Source of the DNA: Pseudomonadota bacterium | GTDB lineage: Bacteria > Pseudomonadota > Gammaproteobacteria > Burkholderiales > Gallionellaceae | Length of the DNA: 29,481 bases | Assembly: GCA_021783855.1 (NCBI GenBank) | Contig: JAJXTL010000019.1 | Location: 1 to 29,481 of the forward strand | Reading direction: 5' to 3' | Part shown: piece after piece, positions 1 through 9,100 of the stretch | How the letters are laid out: every line of letters begins with the position of its first letter | Numbering within the stretch: the stretch's first letter is position 1 | Program-made: the position numbers and the translations under genes | The notes under the pieces: model-generated | What the model was told of the DNA's origin: nothing | The model's input: only the letters and a program-made list of their open reading frames with translations | Database searches by the model: none

Positions 1-252
1 GTCGGACTTCTTTCGTGAGTGCGACGGGGATGATTTTTTTGGAGTGCAAGAAGCGGTGAAGCGCCGTTTGGTTATTCCAAACAAGCAAGCCGCGACGCCG
101 CAATACGTAAAAATCACCCCGTCCCGAAGGGTAGTCAGCAAAAACAGCGTCTGCGGCGTTGCAAATCTTGGCAATGGAATAACCATTGCCTGCGATTCGC
201 GCCTTGCAGCCATTTTTTTTGCTGACAACGCATCTCACGAAAGAAGTCCGAC
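1..252. repeat. Long imperfect inverted repeat (MITE-like folded element)
   Basis: Bases 1-19 are the exact reverse complement of 234-252. Symmetry continues inward around a centre near 127. The 11-mer tggttattcca at 69-79 pairs with 175-185, and gcgacgccgca at 92-102 pairs with 152-162 with one mismatch. The tip is ccc-gaa-ggg at 123-131. Nearly the whole 252 bp could therefore fold into one interrupted hairpin. No transposase is encoded, and the only open frame inside (72 codons) looks non-coding. The element abuts the stop codon of the upstream-reading symporter gene, so transcripts of that operon run into it. A non-autonomous mobile element or a dispersed repeat is the best reading; copy number is unknown. 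Confidence 0.75.
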
Positions 253-262
253 AGGCTCCTAA

Positions 263-1237
263 CTATTTCGCAACGGCCTCCCGAGCGGCCCAGCGCTGTG
301 CCATAACCGCGCCCACTGCAAGCTGCAGTGGATGATAGATCATGATCGGCATGAGGATCAAACCCAAGGCAGGATTGGCACCGAATATCAGGTGAGCCAT
401 GGGCACCCCGGAAGCCAAGGTCTTCTTCGAACCGCAGAACATGGCGGCGATGCGATCCTCGGTGGATAAACCGAGCAGATTCGACAAAACGCGGGTCAGC
501 AGCAACACCATGAAGAACAGCACGACGGCGCCGACGATGGTTTCCACCAGCACCATGGGGCCATAGTGGGACCATATACCCTGCTGCACCGAATCGCTGA
601 AGGACGTATAGACCAGCGTCAGAATGGTCAGCCGGTCCACCACCTGAATCCAGCTTCTGTTGCGGATGGCCCAGACACCCAGCAACGGACGGGCGAGCTG
701 ACCCAGCGCGAGTGGCAGCACCAGCCATAGCAGCAGATCCACAATCACCGGGCCAACGGCGAAACTGGTACCGCTGTGCCCCAGTATCCAGGCCATCCAC
801 AGCGGGGTTAACAGCACGCCGATGAGGCTGGAGAGAGTGGCATTGAACACCGCCACCGGCACGTTGCCACGTGCCGCCAGGGTGAGCGCCACGGAAGAGG
901 AAACGGTGGACGGCAGCGCGCAGAGGTAGAAAAATCCAGTCTGCAAATCTGCCGACAACCAGCCGCCGGTAAGCTTGATCAGGCCCCATCCGAGCAGCGG
1001 GAAAACCAGGAAGGTGCTGCTCTGGATCAGCAGATGCACACGCCAGCGCAGCGCCCCGTCCCGCAGCGACATGAGGCTCAAGCCCAGTCCATTGAGAAAG
1101 AATATCAGGGCGATACCTGTCTTGTTGAGCAGCTCCGGATGAAGGAAGCCGCCATGAGCGCCGGGGGCCGGCCACAGAAAGGCCAGCGCCACAGCCACCA
1201 ACATGCCCTTGAGAAACCAGTCGAACTTGAATTTCAT
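263..1237 (-). CDS. SBF-like (bile acid:sodium symporter family) membrane transporter
   Basis: A 324-residue, very hydrophobic protein with about nine to ten predicted membrane segments. It carries the stretch ALPSTVSSSVALT followed by ARGNVPVAVFNATLSSLIGV, which is typical of the SBF-like (YfeH/SLC10A7-like) branch of the bile acid:sodium symporter superfamily. Length is normal for that branch. The ATG at 1235-1237 follows an AAAGG ribosome site. It is the last gene of the minus-strand operon, 31 nt after the Ntn hydrolase gene. Position suggests it moves a product or substrate of that pathway, perhaps an organic anion, with a cation. Substrate cannot be told from sequence; family membership is secure. 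Confidence 0.88.
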   Translation of the reverse strand: MKFKFDWFLKGMLVAVALAFLWPAPGAHGGFLHPELLNKTGIALIFFLNGLGLSLMSLRDGALRWRVHLLIQSSTFLVFPLLGWGLIKLTGGWLSADLQTGFFYLCALPSTVSSSVALTLAARGNVPVAVFNATLSSLIGVLLTPLWMAWILGHSGTSFAVGPVIVDLLLWLVLPLALGQLARPLLGVWAIRNRSWIQVVDRLTILTLVYTSFSDSVQQGIWSHYGPMVLVETIVGAVVLFFMVLLLTRVLSNLLGLSTEDRIAAMFCGSKKTLASGVPMAHLIFGANPALGLILMPIMIYHPLQLAVGAVMAQRWAAREAVAK

Positions 1238-1268
1238 ATCGCGTAACCTTTACAGGGGTCGTTTTTAT

Positions 1269-2858
1269 TTACCAGGCCGCCACGCTGCCGTCGCTGCGCG
1301 GGTCTTCGCCACCCTCGATCCAGCCCCCCGGATGGAGCACCAGCGCGCCTGCATGTCCCATACGCTCGTCGAAATCCGCCACCACCTCCACAGGATGCCC
1401 CAGCTTGCGTAGGCCCTGAATGATAGTCGGCGAGTAACGGGACTCCAGTTTCAACGTCGTACTCTGCTCCGCCCAGGTGCGGCCAAGCAGCCAGCGGGGA
1501 GCCGCCACGGCAGAACGCACGTTGTGTCCGCCCCAGACATAACGGGAGAACACTGCGGCCTGGGTCTGTGGCTGACCTTCGCCGCCCATGGTGCCGTAGA
1601 CCAGCAATCGCCCGTCATCCAGAGCAGCCATGGCCGGATTAAGGGTGTGAAAAGGCTTGCGCCCCGGTTCCAGACTGCGCAAGCGGCCCGGTTTAAGGTC
1701 GAAGGAACAGCCGCGGTTCTGCCACCAGATGCCGCTGTCCGGCAGCACCACACCGCTGCCGAATTCAAAGTAAATGCTCTGTATCATGCTCACTGCGCGT
1801 CCCGCGTCATCCACCACCCCTATCCAGGTGGTATCGCCATCGGAGACAGGGGCGGGCCATGGGCTGGCATGCTGCAGCGGTACAGCTGCTGCCAGAGCGT
1901 CCAGCGTTTTCCAACTCAAAAGGTCTGCCGGATCAATGTTCATGTGAGCAGGGTCGGTTACATGCTTGTCGCGCAGCAAAAAGGACTGCTTGGTAGCTTC
2001 CACCAGGGCGTGTATCCCCTCCACATTATCCGGGTTCCAGCCGGCTTGGCGAATCCGGTCGTAGATACCCAGAATCAGCAACGAGGCCAGCCCCTGAGTT
2101 GGCGGTGCCATGTTATATAGCGTGGCACCGGACAGGCGCAGTTGCAGCGGCGGTTTGATCCGGGCATGGTGCCGGGCCAGATCAGCGGCTGTGACAGGGC
2201 TGCCGATGGCGGCCAGATCGGCCCCGATCTGCCGGGCCAACTCACCTCGATAGAAGTCGTCGGCACCGGCCCGCGCCAGCTGCTCCAGGGTGGTCGCCAG
2301 AACCGGGAAACGGTGGCGCTGCCCATAGGCCGGCACCTGCCCCTGATTCAGAAAAGTCCGGGCAAAACCCGGCTGGGTGATGAGATCGCTCAGTTTGGCG
2401 CGGGTGTTTTCCTCCTGACTGTGCGTAACGGGAAAACCCTCTTTGGCGTAGCGAATCGCGCTTTCCAGCAGACGTGCGAAAGGCAGACGACCGCCCCATC
2501 GGCTACGACTGTAGTCATAGGCAGCCCCCCAGCCCGAAACCGTACCGGCAACCGTGTTGGCAGCCAGAGGGCCGCGCCAGGGAATGCTCTCCAATTCGCC
2601 GTACAGCGCACGCGTGACGGCTGCGCCTGTTGCGCCGCAAGCGTCGATAGAACTCACGTCCTGCCCCGGCGCGTGCAACAGCCAGAAGCCGTCGCCGCCG
2701 ATGCCGGTCATGTGGGGATAGACAACCGCCAGGGTGGCCGCCACGGCGATGGCCGCTTCGATAGCGTTGCCGCCTTCGCGCAGAATATCGAGACCGGCCT
2801 GTGATGCCAGCGTATGCGGGGCGACGACGGCGCCCCGGCTGCCGAGAATAGGATTCAT
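1269..2858 (-). CDS. Gamma-glutamyltransferase-family Ntn hydrolase, cytoplasmic (oxamate amidohydrolase-like)
   Basis: A 529-residue GGT-family proenzyme. Members cleave themselves before a threonine, which then acts as nucleophile. The likely cleavage site is the DTTW motif around residues 342-345 (first Thr about 343), followed by GVVDDAGRAVSMIQS. The N-terminal region has the family pattern GGNAIEAAIAVAATLAVVYP and GIGGDGF. Unlike classical periplasmic GGT it has no signal peptide, and Trp replaces the His of the usual TTH motif. Both traits recall HpxW-type oxamate amidohydrolases and other cytoplasmic relatives. I chose the ATG at 2856-2858 because GGAG lies 6 nt upstream; the ATG two codons earlier leaves no room for a ribosome site. 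It follows the GntR gene by 12 nt. It probably hydrolyses an imported amide or gamma-glutamyl compound; the substrate is unproven. Confidence 0.85.
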   Translation of the reverse strand: MNPILGSRGAVVAPHTLASQAGLDILREGGNAIEAAIAVAATLAVVYPHMTGIGGDGFWLLHAPGQDVSSIDACGATGAAVTRALYGELESIPWRGPLAANTVAGTVSGWGAAYDYSRSRWGGRLPFARLLESAIRYAKEGFPVTHSQEENTRAKLSDLITQPGFARTFLNQGQVPAYGQRHRFPVLATTLEQLARAGADDFYRGELARQIGADLAAIGSPVTAADLARHHARIKPPLQLRLSGATLYNMAPPTQGLASLLILGIYDRIRQAGWNPDNVEGIHALVEATKQSFLLRDKHVTDPAHMNIDPADLLSWKTLDALAAAVPLQHASPWPAPVSDGDTTWIGVVDDAGRAVSMIQSIYFEFGSGVVLPDSGIWWQNRGCSFDLKPGRLRSLEPGRKPFHTLNPAMAALDDGRLLVYGTMGGEGQPQTQAAVFSRYVWGGHNVRSAVAAPRWLLGRTWAEQSTTLKLESRYSPTIIQGLRKLGHPVEVVADFDERMGHAGALVLHPGGWIEGGEDPRSDGSVAAW

Positions 2859-2870
2859 GTGCATCTCCGT

Positions 2871-3578
2871 TTATTTATACGTATTGCTGTCGGCAGCCGT
2901 GCTGTTCCAGACCGGGGCTGCCCGGCTGGTGGCGCTGCGGGCCGACAGCAAGTGAGCTCGCATTGCCCGGTAAGTGGTTATTACGTCGTGTGACAGGATC
3001 GCCTCCACGATGACCGAATGCTCCGCAAAAGATTCGCCCATGCGTTCCAGGTTGCGAAACTGGGTGCGGCGAAAAGGGGATATGCGGTGTCGCAGGCTCA
3101 TGGCCATGTCGATCAGCACCGGATTATGACAGCCCTGGATAATATTAGCATGCAACTCAAGATTTACCGCATCGTAACGGTCCATATCTCCGGCCTGCAT
3201 GGCTGCTCGCCCCTGAGCATGCAGTTCCCGCAGCCGGGCCCGATCGAATTCGGTCATGCGCAGGGCGGCATGACGGGCACAGGCAGCCTCCAGTTCGCCG
3301 ATAGCCTCGAACATTTGGTCCAGTTGTTCAGGGGTCATGGCGGCGACCACCGAGCCGCGATTGGGCCGGTACTTCACCAGACCCATGATGGAAAGCTGTT
3401 TCAGGGCCTCACGCACCGGGGTACGCGAAACGTTAAAACGATCTGCCAAGCTTGCTTCATCCAGCCGGGCGTTCGGCGCAAAATTGCCCATCACAATCTC
3501 GTCGGCTATTTTTCGGCAAACTTCGTCCGCCAATCCGCCCCTGCTCCGGGTGATTTTCAATGGTTCAGTTGAATTCAT
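2871..3578 (-). CDS. GntR-family transcriptional regulator, FCD (FadR-like) subfamily
   Basis: A 235-residue protein. Residues about 12-78 form the winged helix-turn-helix, with the GntR signature LADRFNVSRTPVREALKQL followed by GLVKYRPNRGSVV. Residues about 85-215 are helical and fit the FCD effector-binding domain, including ARLRELHAQGRAAMQAGD and the metal/ligand histidine region ELHANI. Its ATG overlaps the stop of the upstream ATPase gene (ATGA) and has a GGAGG site. Lying inside the operon, it likely senses the imported compound or its product and controls the operon promoter upstream of 9100. Candidate operators are the TTGCAT-containing palindromes at 9135-9149 and 9269-9283 (inference). 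Confidence 0.9.
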   Translation of the reverse strand: MNSTEPLKITRSRGGLADEVCRKIADEIVMGNFAPNARLDEASLADRFNVSRTPVREALKQLSIMGLVKYRPNRGSVVAAMTPEQLDQMFEAIGELEAACARHAALRMTEFDRARLRELHAQGRAAMQAGDMDRYDAVNLELHANIIQGCHNPVLIDMAMSLRHRISPFRRTQFRNLERMGESFAEHSVIVEAILSHDVITTYRAMRAHLLSARSATSRAAPVWNSTAADSNTYK

Positions 3579-4555
3579 ACGGCCTCCGGGAAGGGCAGAA
3601 CAGGATGAAAACAGGCCAGGGATTCGTTACCCAGGCTGAGAGTCGGCGGGCGCTCCCGGCGGCACTGCTCGCAGACACGTGTGCAGCGGGGTGCGAAGCT
3701 GCAGCCCGGCGGCAGGAATGCCAGATCCGGTGGTGAGCCGGGCACGGCCAGCAGGGCTTTCCCCCGATTTTCCATTCCCACGCTGGAGGCCAGCAGACCT
3801 GCGGTATAAGGATGCCGTGGCTGGCGCACGATCTGTGCCACCGGCCCTTGCTCGACGATGCGACCGGCGTACATGACGGCGATACGATCCGCCACTTCCA
3901 CGGCGGCACCGATATCGTGCGTCACGAAAATCACCGACATGCCGGTTTCCTGCTGCAATTCACGCAACAGCAGCAGGATCTGGATCTGCACCGAAGCGTC
4001 CAGCGCCGTAGTAGGTTCATCTGCCAGCAGCAATTTAGGCTTGCAGGCCAGCGCCAGAGCGATCATGGCCCGCTGCCGCATGCCGCCGGACAACTCGTTG
4101 GGATAGGCATCGAAGCGTTGTTTTGCCTGGGGAATCTGCACCCGATCCAGCATATGCAAGGCCTGCCGGCGGGCGGTTTTCTCGTCTATGGCTTCATGGA
4201 TACGTATCGCCTCGGTGATCTGCTGCCCGATAGTATAAACCGGGTCAAAAGCCAGTCCCGGTTCCTGAAAGACCATCGAGACGGCGCCTCCCCGGTATAA
4301 CTCCAGTTCCCGCCCCTTGAGGGCCAGTACGTCCCGTCCGTCCACCCGGATGTGACCGCTGATCCGGGTGTTGCGCGCCGGATACAGGCGCAGCAGGGTG
4401 CGCAAGGTGACGCTCTTGCCGGACCCGGACTCGCCCAGCAACCCGAGCACTTCGCCCTCCCCGAGCTCGAAGCTGACCTGATTGAGGGCGCTCGCGGTAC
4501 GCTTACCGCAGAACTGGACAGTGAGATCCTGCAACGAAACCAGAGGTCCGCTCAT
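3575..4555 (-). CDS. Oligopeptide/dipeptide ABC transporter ATP-binding subunit (OppD/DppD type)
   Basis: A 326-residue ATPase. Walker A is GESGSGKSV (about residues 40-48), the ABC signature is LSGGMRQRA, Walker B is [12 protein letters not shown], and the switch histidine sits in VTHD. The C-terminal extension holds the Cys-rich segment [14 protein letters not shown], seen in Opp/Dpp-type ATPases. It pairs with the second ATPase encoded just upstream to drive the two permeases. Start and stop overlap both neighbours by 4 nt (ATGA), so translation is probably coupled from OppF-like through OppD-like to GntR. Confidence 0.93.
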   Translation of the reverse strand: MSGPLVSLQDLTVQFCGKRTASALNQVSFELGEGEVLGLLGESGSGKSVTLRTLLRLYPARNTRISGHIRVDGRDVLALKGRELELYRGGAVSMVFQEPGLAFDPVYTIGQQITEAIRIHEAIDEKTARRQALHMLDRVQIPQAKQRFDAYPNELSGGMRQRAMIALALACKPKLLLADEPTTALDASVQIQILLLLRELQQETGMSVIFVTHDIGAAVEVADRIAVMYAGRIVEQGPVAQIVRQPRHPYTAGLLASSVGMENRGKALLAVPGSPPDLAFLPPGCSFAPRCTRVCEQCRRERPPTLSLGNESLACFHPVLPFPEAV

Positions 4556-5610
4556 AATGAAATCTCCTGATTGGCTTCCGGATGGCCCGACAGAGTATCA
4601 TTCATGTGACAGGCTGCCAGATGATGCACATTAGCATCAACCAACATGAGTTTGGGGGCCTGAGCTTCGCAGACCGGCTGTGCATGCGGGCAACGAGCGC
4701 GGAAGCGGCAGCCGCCGGGCGGATCGATCGGATTAGGTGGATCACCGTTAAGGGGTGACGTCTGGGTTCGATGATCGGGGTCCATGGAAGGCACGGCGGA
4801 CAGCAAGGCGCGGGTATAGGGGTGTGCAGCCTTGCCATAGATGCTCTCCACCGGCCCGCTTTCCACCACTTCTCCCAGGTACATGACCATCACATGATCG
4901 CTCAGGTAATGAACTACATGAAGGTCGTGGGAGATAAACAGGTAAGTGAGCTGTCGTTCATTTTTCAGCTCCTGCAGCAGATTGAGCACTTGAGCCTGAA
5001 CCGATTTATCCAGAGCTGCTACCGCCTCGTCGAGTATCACCATTCTGGGATCAAAAGCCAGAGCACGCGCGATATTCACCCTTTGCCGCTGCCCACCGGA
5101 CAGCTCGTGAGGATAGCGGGCGCCAAACTGATCAGGCTCCAGGCCGACACGGGCGAGCAGGTCCCGCGTCAGCTGACGGGCTTTCGTTGCTGAAACACCA
5201 TGGATGCGGGGTCCGTAGGCTATGGTCTCCATGATGCTGAGCCTGGGATTTAGCGAAGCATAAGAATCCTGAAATACCATCTGCAGGTTGCGACGAAACT
5301 CTTTTAGCCCGATGCCGCCGTATTCCGCTACGCCATCGCCGTCGAAAATCATGGTGCCGCTGTCAGGTGCCATCAGGTGTGCGATGAGTCGGGCTGTGGT
5401 GGATTTACCGCAACCGGATTCGCCGACAATGCCCAGCGTCTTGCCCTTGGGTACGGAAAAGCTCACGCCGTCCACTGCATGGACGAATTTGCGCTTGCGC
5501 TCCAGCAGAGTGCCGCGCACAGGAAAGTATTTTTTCAAATCACGCACGATCAGCAGAGGCTGAACCGGGCCGCCACGATCTGAGGTATGAGCAGGAAGAT
5601 TGGTATTCAT
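4552..5610 (-). CDS. Oligopeptide/dipeptide ABC transporter ATP-binding subunit (OppF/DppF type)
   Basis: A 352-residue ATPase. The N-terminal LKKYFPVRG motif is characteristic of OppF/DppF. Walker A is GESGCGKST, the signature is LSGGQRQRV, Walker B reads MVILDEAVAALD, and the switch region is ISHD. DEAV in place of DEPT is a common variant in this subfamily and not a defect. The C-terminal CRFRARCPHAQPVC motif matches the oligopeptide-type extension. Its ATG overlaps the permease stop codon (ATGA). Here the F-type subunit precedes the D-type, the reverse of the classical oppABCDF order. Confidence 0.93.
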   Translation of the reverse strand: MNTNLPAHTSDRGGPVQPLLIVRDLKKYFPVRGTLLERKRKFVHAVDGVSFSVPKGKTLGIVGESGCGKSTTARLIAHLMAPDSGTMIFDGDGVAEYGGIGLKEFRRNLQMVFQDSYASLNPRLSIMETIAYGPRIHGVSATKARQLTRDLLARVGLEPDQFGARYPHELSGGQRQRVNIARALAFDPRMVILDEAVAALDKSVQAQVLNLLQELKNERQLTYLFISHDLHVVHYLSDHVMVMYLGEVVESGPVESIYGKAAHPYTRALLSAVPSMDPDHRTQTSPLNGDPPNPIDPPGGCRFRARCPHAQPVCEAQAPKLMLVDANVHHLAACHMNDTLSGHPEANQEISL

Positions 5611-6482
5611 CGACGGATATCCATGGCTGTACGCACACTATCTGCCAGCAGATTGAATGCGATGGAGGTGATAAAAATCATGGCGCCGGGCAGAGCCGCC
5701 AACCAGGGGTTGATATAGATAGCTGAACGCAAGGTGTTGAGCATCAGCCCCCATTCAGGTTCCGGCGGCTTCACACCGAGTCCCAGGAAAGACAGACCGG
5801 AGGCCAGAATCATGCTGACGCTCAACAGGCCAGTGGTGTAGACGAACACCGGGCCCAGCACGTTGCTCAGCACATGAACGCGGATAATGGAGAAAGCGCC
5901 TGCACCGCTCATGCGGGCTGCCTCAATATAGTCCAGTTTGCGCACCTGGGTGGTGACGCTCTCCGCCACTCTCACCACCTGGGGCACAAAGATCAGGGTC
6001 AGCGCGATCAGACTGTTACTCATGCCAGGCCCCAATGCACCGGAGATGGCTACCGCCAGGAGTACCGAGGGAAACGCGTAGAACACGTCCAGCACACGCA
6101 TGATGACCATGTTCAATTTTCCACCGACGTAACCCGCCAACAGACCGGTGGTAGTGCCGATAACGAAGGCAGCCAGTACCGGGATCACGCCCATCAGCAG
6201 AGAGATGCGCCCGCCGTACATGAGGCGGGTAACCATGTCGCGGCCCAGTTCGTCGGTGCCCAGCAGGTGGCCCTCGCTGCCGATGGGCAACAAGCGGTGC
6301 AGCATGCTGGCCTTGTAGGGATCGGCAGGCGCCAGCCAGGGAGCGAAGACGGCGGCACAAACGATCAGCGACAGGATAAAGCCAATTAATAATGCCATCG
6401 GATCACGGAGCAGTTGGTACCACACCATGGCCCAGTAGCTGCGCGCTGCTGCGGGAAGACTTATAGAAGCCGTCATAGTCAT
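5607..6482 (-). CDS. Peptide-type ABC transporter permease (OppC/DppC type)
   Basis: A 291-residue inner-membrane permease with about six transmembrane segments, the first at about residues 25-47. The N-terminal OppC-type region is followed by a periplasmic loop with GTDELGRDMVTRLMYGGR, a hallmark of DppC/OppC. The EAA loop that contacts the ATPase is EAARMSGAGAFSIIRVHVL. I chose the ATG at 6480-6482: it directly follows the OppB-type stop codon with GAGG 5 nt upstream. A start nine codons earlier is open but would overlap the previous gene by 26 nt and has no better ribosome site. Confidence 0.92.
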   Translation of the reverse strand: MTMTASISLPAAARSYWAMVWYQLLRDPMALLIGFILSLIVCAAVFAPWLAPADPYKASMLHRLLPIGSEGHLLGTDELGRDMVTRLMYGGRISLLMGVIPVLAAFVIGTTTGLLAGYVGGKLNMVIMRVLDVFYAFPSVLLAVAISGALGPGMSNSLIALTLIFVPQVVRVAESVTTQVRKLDYIEAARMSGAGAFSIIRVHVLSNVLGPVFVYTTGLLSVSMILASGLSFLGLGVKPPEPEWGLMLNTLRSAIYINPWLAALPGAMIFITSIAFNLLADSVRTAMDIRR

Positions 6483-6483
6483 A

Positions 6484-7437
6484 TCAGCCTCGGCCCATAC
6501 GGGGATCAATTAAAGGTTGCAGAATGTCCACCAGCAGATTGAGGACAACGAAGAACATGCATAACACCAGCAGCGTTCCCTGCAACAGGGGGATGTCCCG
6601 CTGGAAAATGGCCGTGTTCAGCAGATAGCCGGTGCCCGGCCAGGCGAAGACGGTCTCTACCAGAATCGAGCCGCCCATCAGATAGCCTATCTGCAAACCA
6701 GCAACAGCCAGCACGGTGGGCGCGGTATTCTTGGCGATATGGCGGAAAACCGCCCGATCTGAGAGTCCTCTGGCCCGTAGCGCCACTACGAATTCCTGCT
6801 CCAGCATGTCAGCTACCAGAGCCCGCACGGTGCGGGTGATGATGCCCATGGGGATGACCGACAGGGTCAGCGCCGGCAGTGTCAGATAACGCAGATGTTC
6901 GACATCCCACTGCCACTCTCCTGACCCGCCGGGACCTGCACCCATCGCCGGAAACCAGTTAAGCCAGATGGAGAATATGATGGTCAGCACCAGACCCAGC
7001 CAGTAATGTGGAATGCTGACACCGATGACGGAAAGCGTCGTGGCCGCCCGATCGATCCAGGTACCGCGATGGTAGCCGGCCAGCGCACCAAGGATGCAGC
7101 CCACCAGTACGCCGGCAAAGGCGGCAAAGCCCGCCAGCAACAGCGTGTTGCCGACTGCGCTCATGACCTCTCCGGTAACGGCGCGGCCTGAAGCGATGGA
7201 GGTGCCCAGATCCCCCTGCACTGCCCGCAGCAGCCACATACCGTACTGGACGGGAACGGGCCTATCCAGACCGTAAGCGCTCTTTAATGTTTCGATGACA
7301 TCTGCGGGTGCATCGGCGGGCGCGATGGCGTTGAGAGGATCACCCGGCGCCAGGTAAACCAGTACGAATGACACCACTGTCACGCTCAGGGCGATGGGAA
7401 TGGCATACAGCACGCGCTTGAGTATGTAAGTAAGCAT
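6484..7437 (-). CDS. Peptide-type ABC transporter permease (OppB/DppB type)
   Basis: A 317-residue inner-membrane permease. It begins MLTYILKRVLYAIPIALSV, the usual DppB/OppB start, and continues with the family pattern LAPGDPLNAI. About six membrane segments are visible. The EAA-type loop EFVVALRARGLSDRAVFRHI precedes the last two helices, and the protein ends LLVDILQPLIDPRMGRG, near the family consensus LVDLLYALLDPRIR. It follows the binding-protein gene after 51 nt that contain a strong hairpin (7461-7482). No strong ribosome site is visible upstream of the ATG. Confidence 0.92.
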   Translation of the reverse strand: MLTYILKRVLYAIPIALSVTVVSFVLVYLAPGDPLNAIAPADAPADVIETLKSAYGLDRPVPVQYGMWLLRAVQGDLGTSIASGRAVTGEVMSAVGNTLLLAGFAAFAGVLVGCILGALAGYHRGTWIDRAATTLSVIGVSIPHYWLGLVLTIIFSIWLNWFPAMGAGPGGSGEWQWDVEHLRYLTLPALTLSVIPMGIITRTVRALVADMLEQEFVVALRARGLSDRAVFRHIAKNTAPTVLAVAGLQIGYLMGGSILVETVFAWPGTGYLLNTAIFQRDIPLLQGTLLVLCMFFVVLNLLVDILQPLIDPRMGRG

Positions 7438-7460
7438 GAGAGGACTCTTTTTATGGTGAA

Positions 7461-7482
7461 GGCCGGAGCTGCCGCCCCGGCC
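7461..7482 (-). promoter_or_regulatory. Intercistronic hairpin between binding-protein and permease genes
   Basis: On the transcript, GGCCGGGG (7475-7482) pairs with CUCCGGCC (7461-7468) across a 6-nt loop: 8 pairs including one G-U. No U-run follows, so it is not a classic terminator. Such hairpins after binding-protein genes often stabilise the upstream message or reduce read-through, giving more binding protein than permease. That role here is inference. Confidence 0.55.
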
Positions 7483-7488
7483 GGCGGT

Positions 7489-9099
7489 TTACATACGAAT
7501 TGTGGTCAGATCCTGAAACCAGTGTTGAGCCTGCACAAACTCCTTGACCTTGGGTGACAGGGCGTGAGGATTCACGTCATGAACTACCCACAACATCAGG
7601 GCGTCGTCCACCATGATCTCGTGAACCTTGGCCAGCAAATCGTCCTGGGTCTTTGTATCGAAGGAGGTGCGGATTTTGTCCACCAGCGCATCGACCTTGG
7701 GATTGTTGTACCCCCCCCAGTTCACACCATTGGGTGCCACGTAGCGACTGTCCACGAAGCGGGTGATGCCATAAAACGGATCGGCGGTGACATAGCCAAG
7801 ATTGATGGCGGTGATCCCCTTGCCGGCATTCATGTCGGCGCGGGCTCCGCTGCGCCAGTGCAGATACAGGTTCTCCAGCTCCACTACCTCAAAGCTCACC
7901 TGAATGTTTATTTCCGCCAGACTCTGCTGAATGAACTCGTTCATGGGCAGGGAGAGCATCTGACCGGTGCCGCCCTGAGCGATAATTACCCTGGTTACCA
8001 GTGGGTGCTGCTTGCTGTAGCCGGCTTCGCTCATCAGTTTACGGGCAGCAACGAGGTCATAGCGTATTTTAAAAGCAGGTTTGCCGAACCAGGGACTGGT
8101 GACGTCCATCTGTCCTGTGGCAGGGGTCGCCAGACCATTGAGCAGCTTGACGACAGCGTCACGGTCTATGGCCAGATTGGCAGCCTTCCTCACGCGAATA
8201 TCGGTCCAGGGTGAACCCGGCAGCGTTGAGAAGTGGTAGGGCCAGACGTGAGGTGTAACGTTCTGCACCAACTTGAAACCGGCACTCTTGAGTTGAGGCA
8301 CGACATCGGGCGGCGGTGTCTCGATGATATCCACCTGGCCGTTCATCAAAGCGTTGACCCGGGTCATCGCGTCGGGAATCGGTATCAGCACGATGCGATC
8401 CGTCTTGGCCAGACGGCTCTTGTCCCAATAGTCATTATTCTTTACCAGCTCAGCCCTTTCCCTGGGTACCAGTTTATCCAGCCTGAACGGGCCGGTGCCG
8501 GATGGATGCATTGCCACCTGACTCCAGTCCTTGCCCATCTTTTCCCATTGTACGGGGCTGGAAATAAGGAACCAGGGTAACTGGTAAGGGAACAGGGCAT
8601 CCACATCCTTGGTGGTAATTTCCACGGCGTAGTCATTCACCTTGCGATAAGAGGCGATGGAAGGAATACGGGAACGCACCTGTGCGCTTTGTTTGGCATC
8701 GAATTGGGGCGATTTGTCAGCCAGCACTTTGTCCAGATTCCAGATTACCGCATCGGCCTTAAACTCCGAGCCATCATGAAATTTAACGCCTTTACGCAGG
8801 GTGAACAGCCATTTTTTCTGGTCCTTGGGATCAACCTTCCAACTGGTGGCCAAACCCGGAACCAATTTACCCGGGCGGCTGCTTATATTAGCTTCCCAAG
8901 CCACCAGGGGATCATAGAGCGTATGTCCGGTGAACTGGTAAGCTCCGGCGCCCCGGTCAGGCTGTCCGGTGGTGAGGGGGATATCCGCCATGGAAATTCC
9001 ATAGCGTGCAATCGTCTCGGCATGGAGGCCGCTATTTAAGAAAAAAACCAGAGGCAAAACGGCAAGCCATCGAAAGAATTTCTTACTGGTATGTGTCAT
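7489..9099 (-). CDS. ABC transporter substrate-binding protein, family 5 (DppA/OppA-like)
   Basis: A 536-residue periplasmic protein. The signal peptide is MTHTSKKFFRWLAVLPLVFFLNSGLHA, with cleavage after LHA. Family-5 features follow: PGLATSWKVDPKDQKKWLF, then LRKGVKFHDGSEFKADAVIWNL, then HPSGTGPFRL. I chose the ATG at 9097-9099 because GGAG lies 6 nt upstream and the signal peptide starts there; an open start 16 codons earlier would bury the signal peptide. It is the first operon gene. The set of homologues spans peptides, glutathione, nickel and heme, and I see nothing that settles the ligand. The linked Ntn hydrolase favours a peptide-like or amide compound. The ribosome site lies in a predicted hairpin (9101-9136). 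Confidence 0.92.
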   Translation of the reverse strand: MTHTSKKFFRWLAVLPLVFFLNSGLHAETIARYGISMADIPLTTGQPDRGAGAYQFTGHTLYDPLVAWEANISSRPGKLVPGLATSWKVDPKDQKKWLFTLRKGVKFHDGSEFKADAVIWNLDKVLADKSPQFDAKQSAQVRSRIPSIASYRKVNDYAVEITTKDVDALFPYQLPWFLISSPVQWEKMGKDWSQVAMHPSGTGPFRLDKLVPRERAELVKNNDYWDKSRLAKTDRIVLIPIPDAMTRVNALMNGQVDIIETPPPDVVPQLKSAGFKLVQNVTPHVWPYHFSTLPGSPWTDIRVRKAANLAIDRDAVVKLLNGLATPATGQMDVTSPWFGKPAFKIRYDLVAARKLMSEAGYSKQHPLVTRVIIAQGGTGQMLSLPMNEFIQQSLAEINIQVSFEVVELENLYLHWRSGARADMNAGKGITAINLGYVTADPFYGITRFVDSRYVAPNGVNWGGYNNPKVDALVDKIRTSFDTKTQDDLLAKVHEIMVDDALMLWVVHDVNPHALSPKVKEFVQAQHWFQDLTTIRM

Positions 9100-9100
9100 G

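Noticed and set aside
44..262. 72-codon plus-strand frame at the left edge
   Set aside because: It lies within the inverted-repeat element, and its sequence follows from the hairpin symmetry rather than protein constraint.
135..1175. 346-codon minus-strand frame overlapping the symporter gene
   Set aside because: It is a shifted frame of the symporter gene on the same strand, rich in Arg, Gly and Ala and without membrane segments; the 263-1237 frame has the family motifs.
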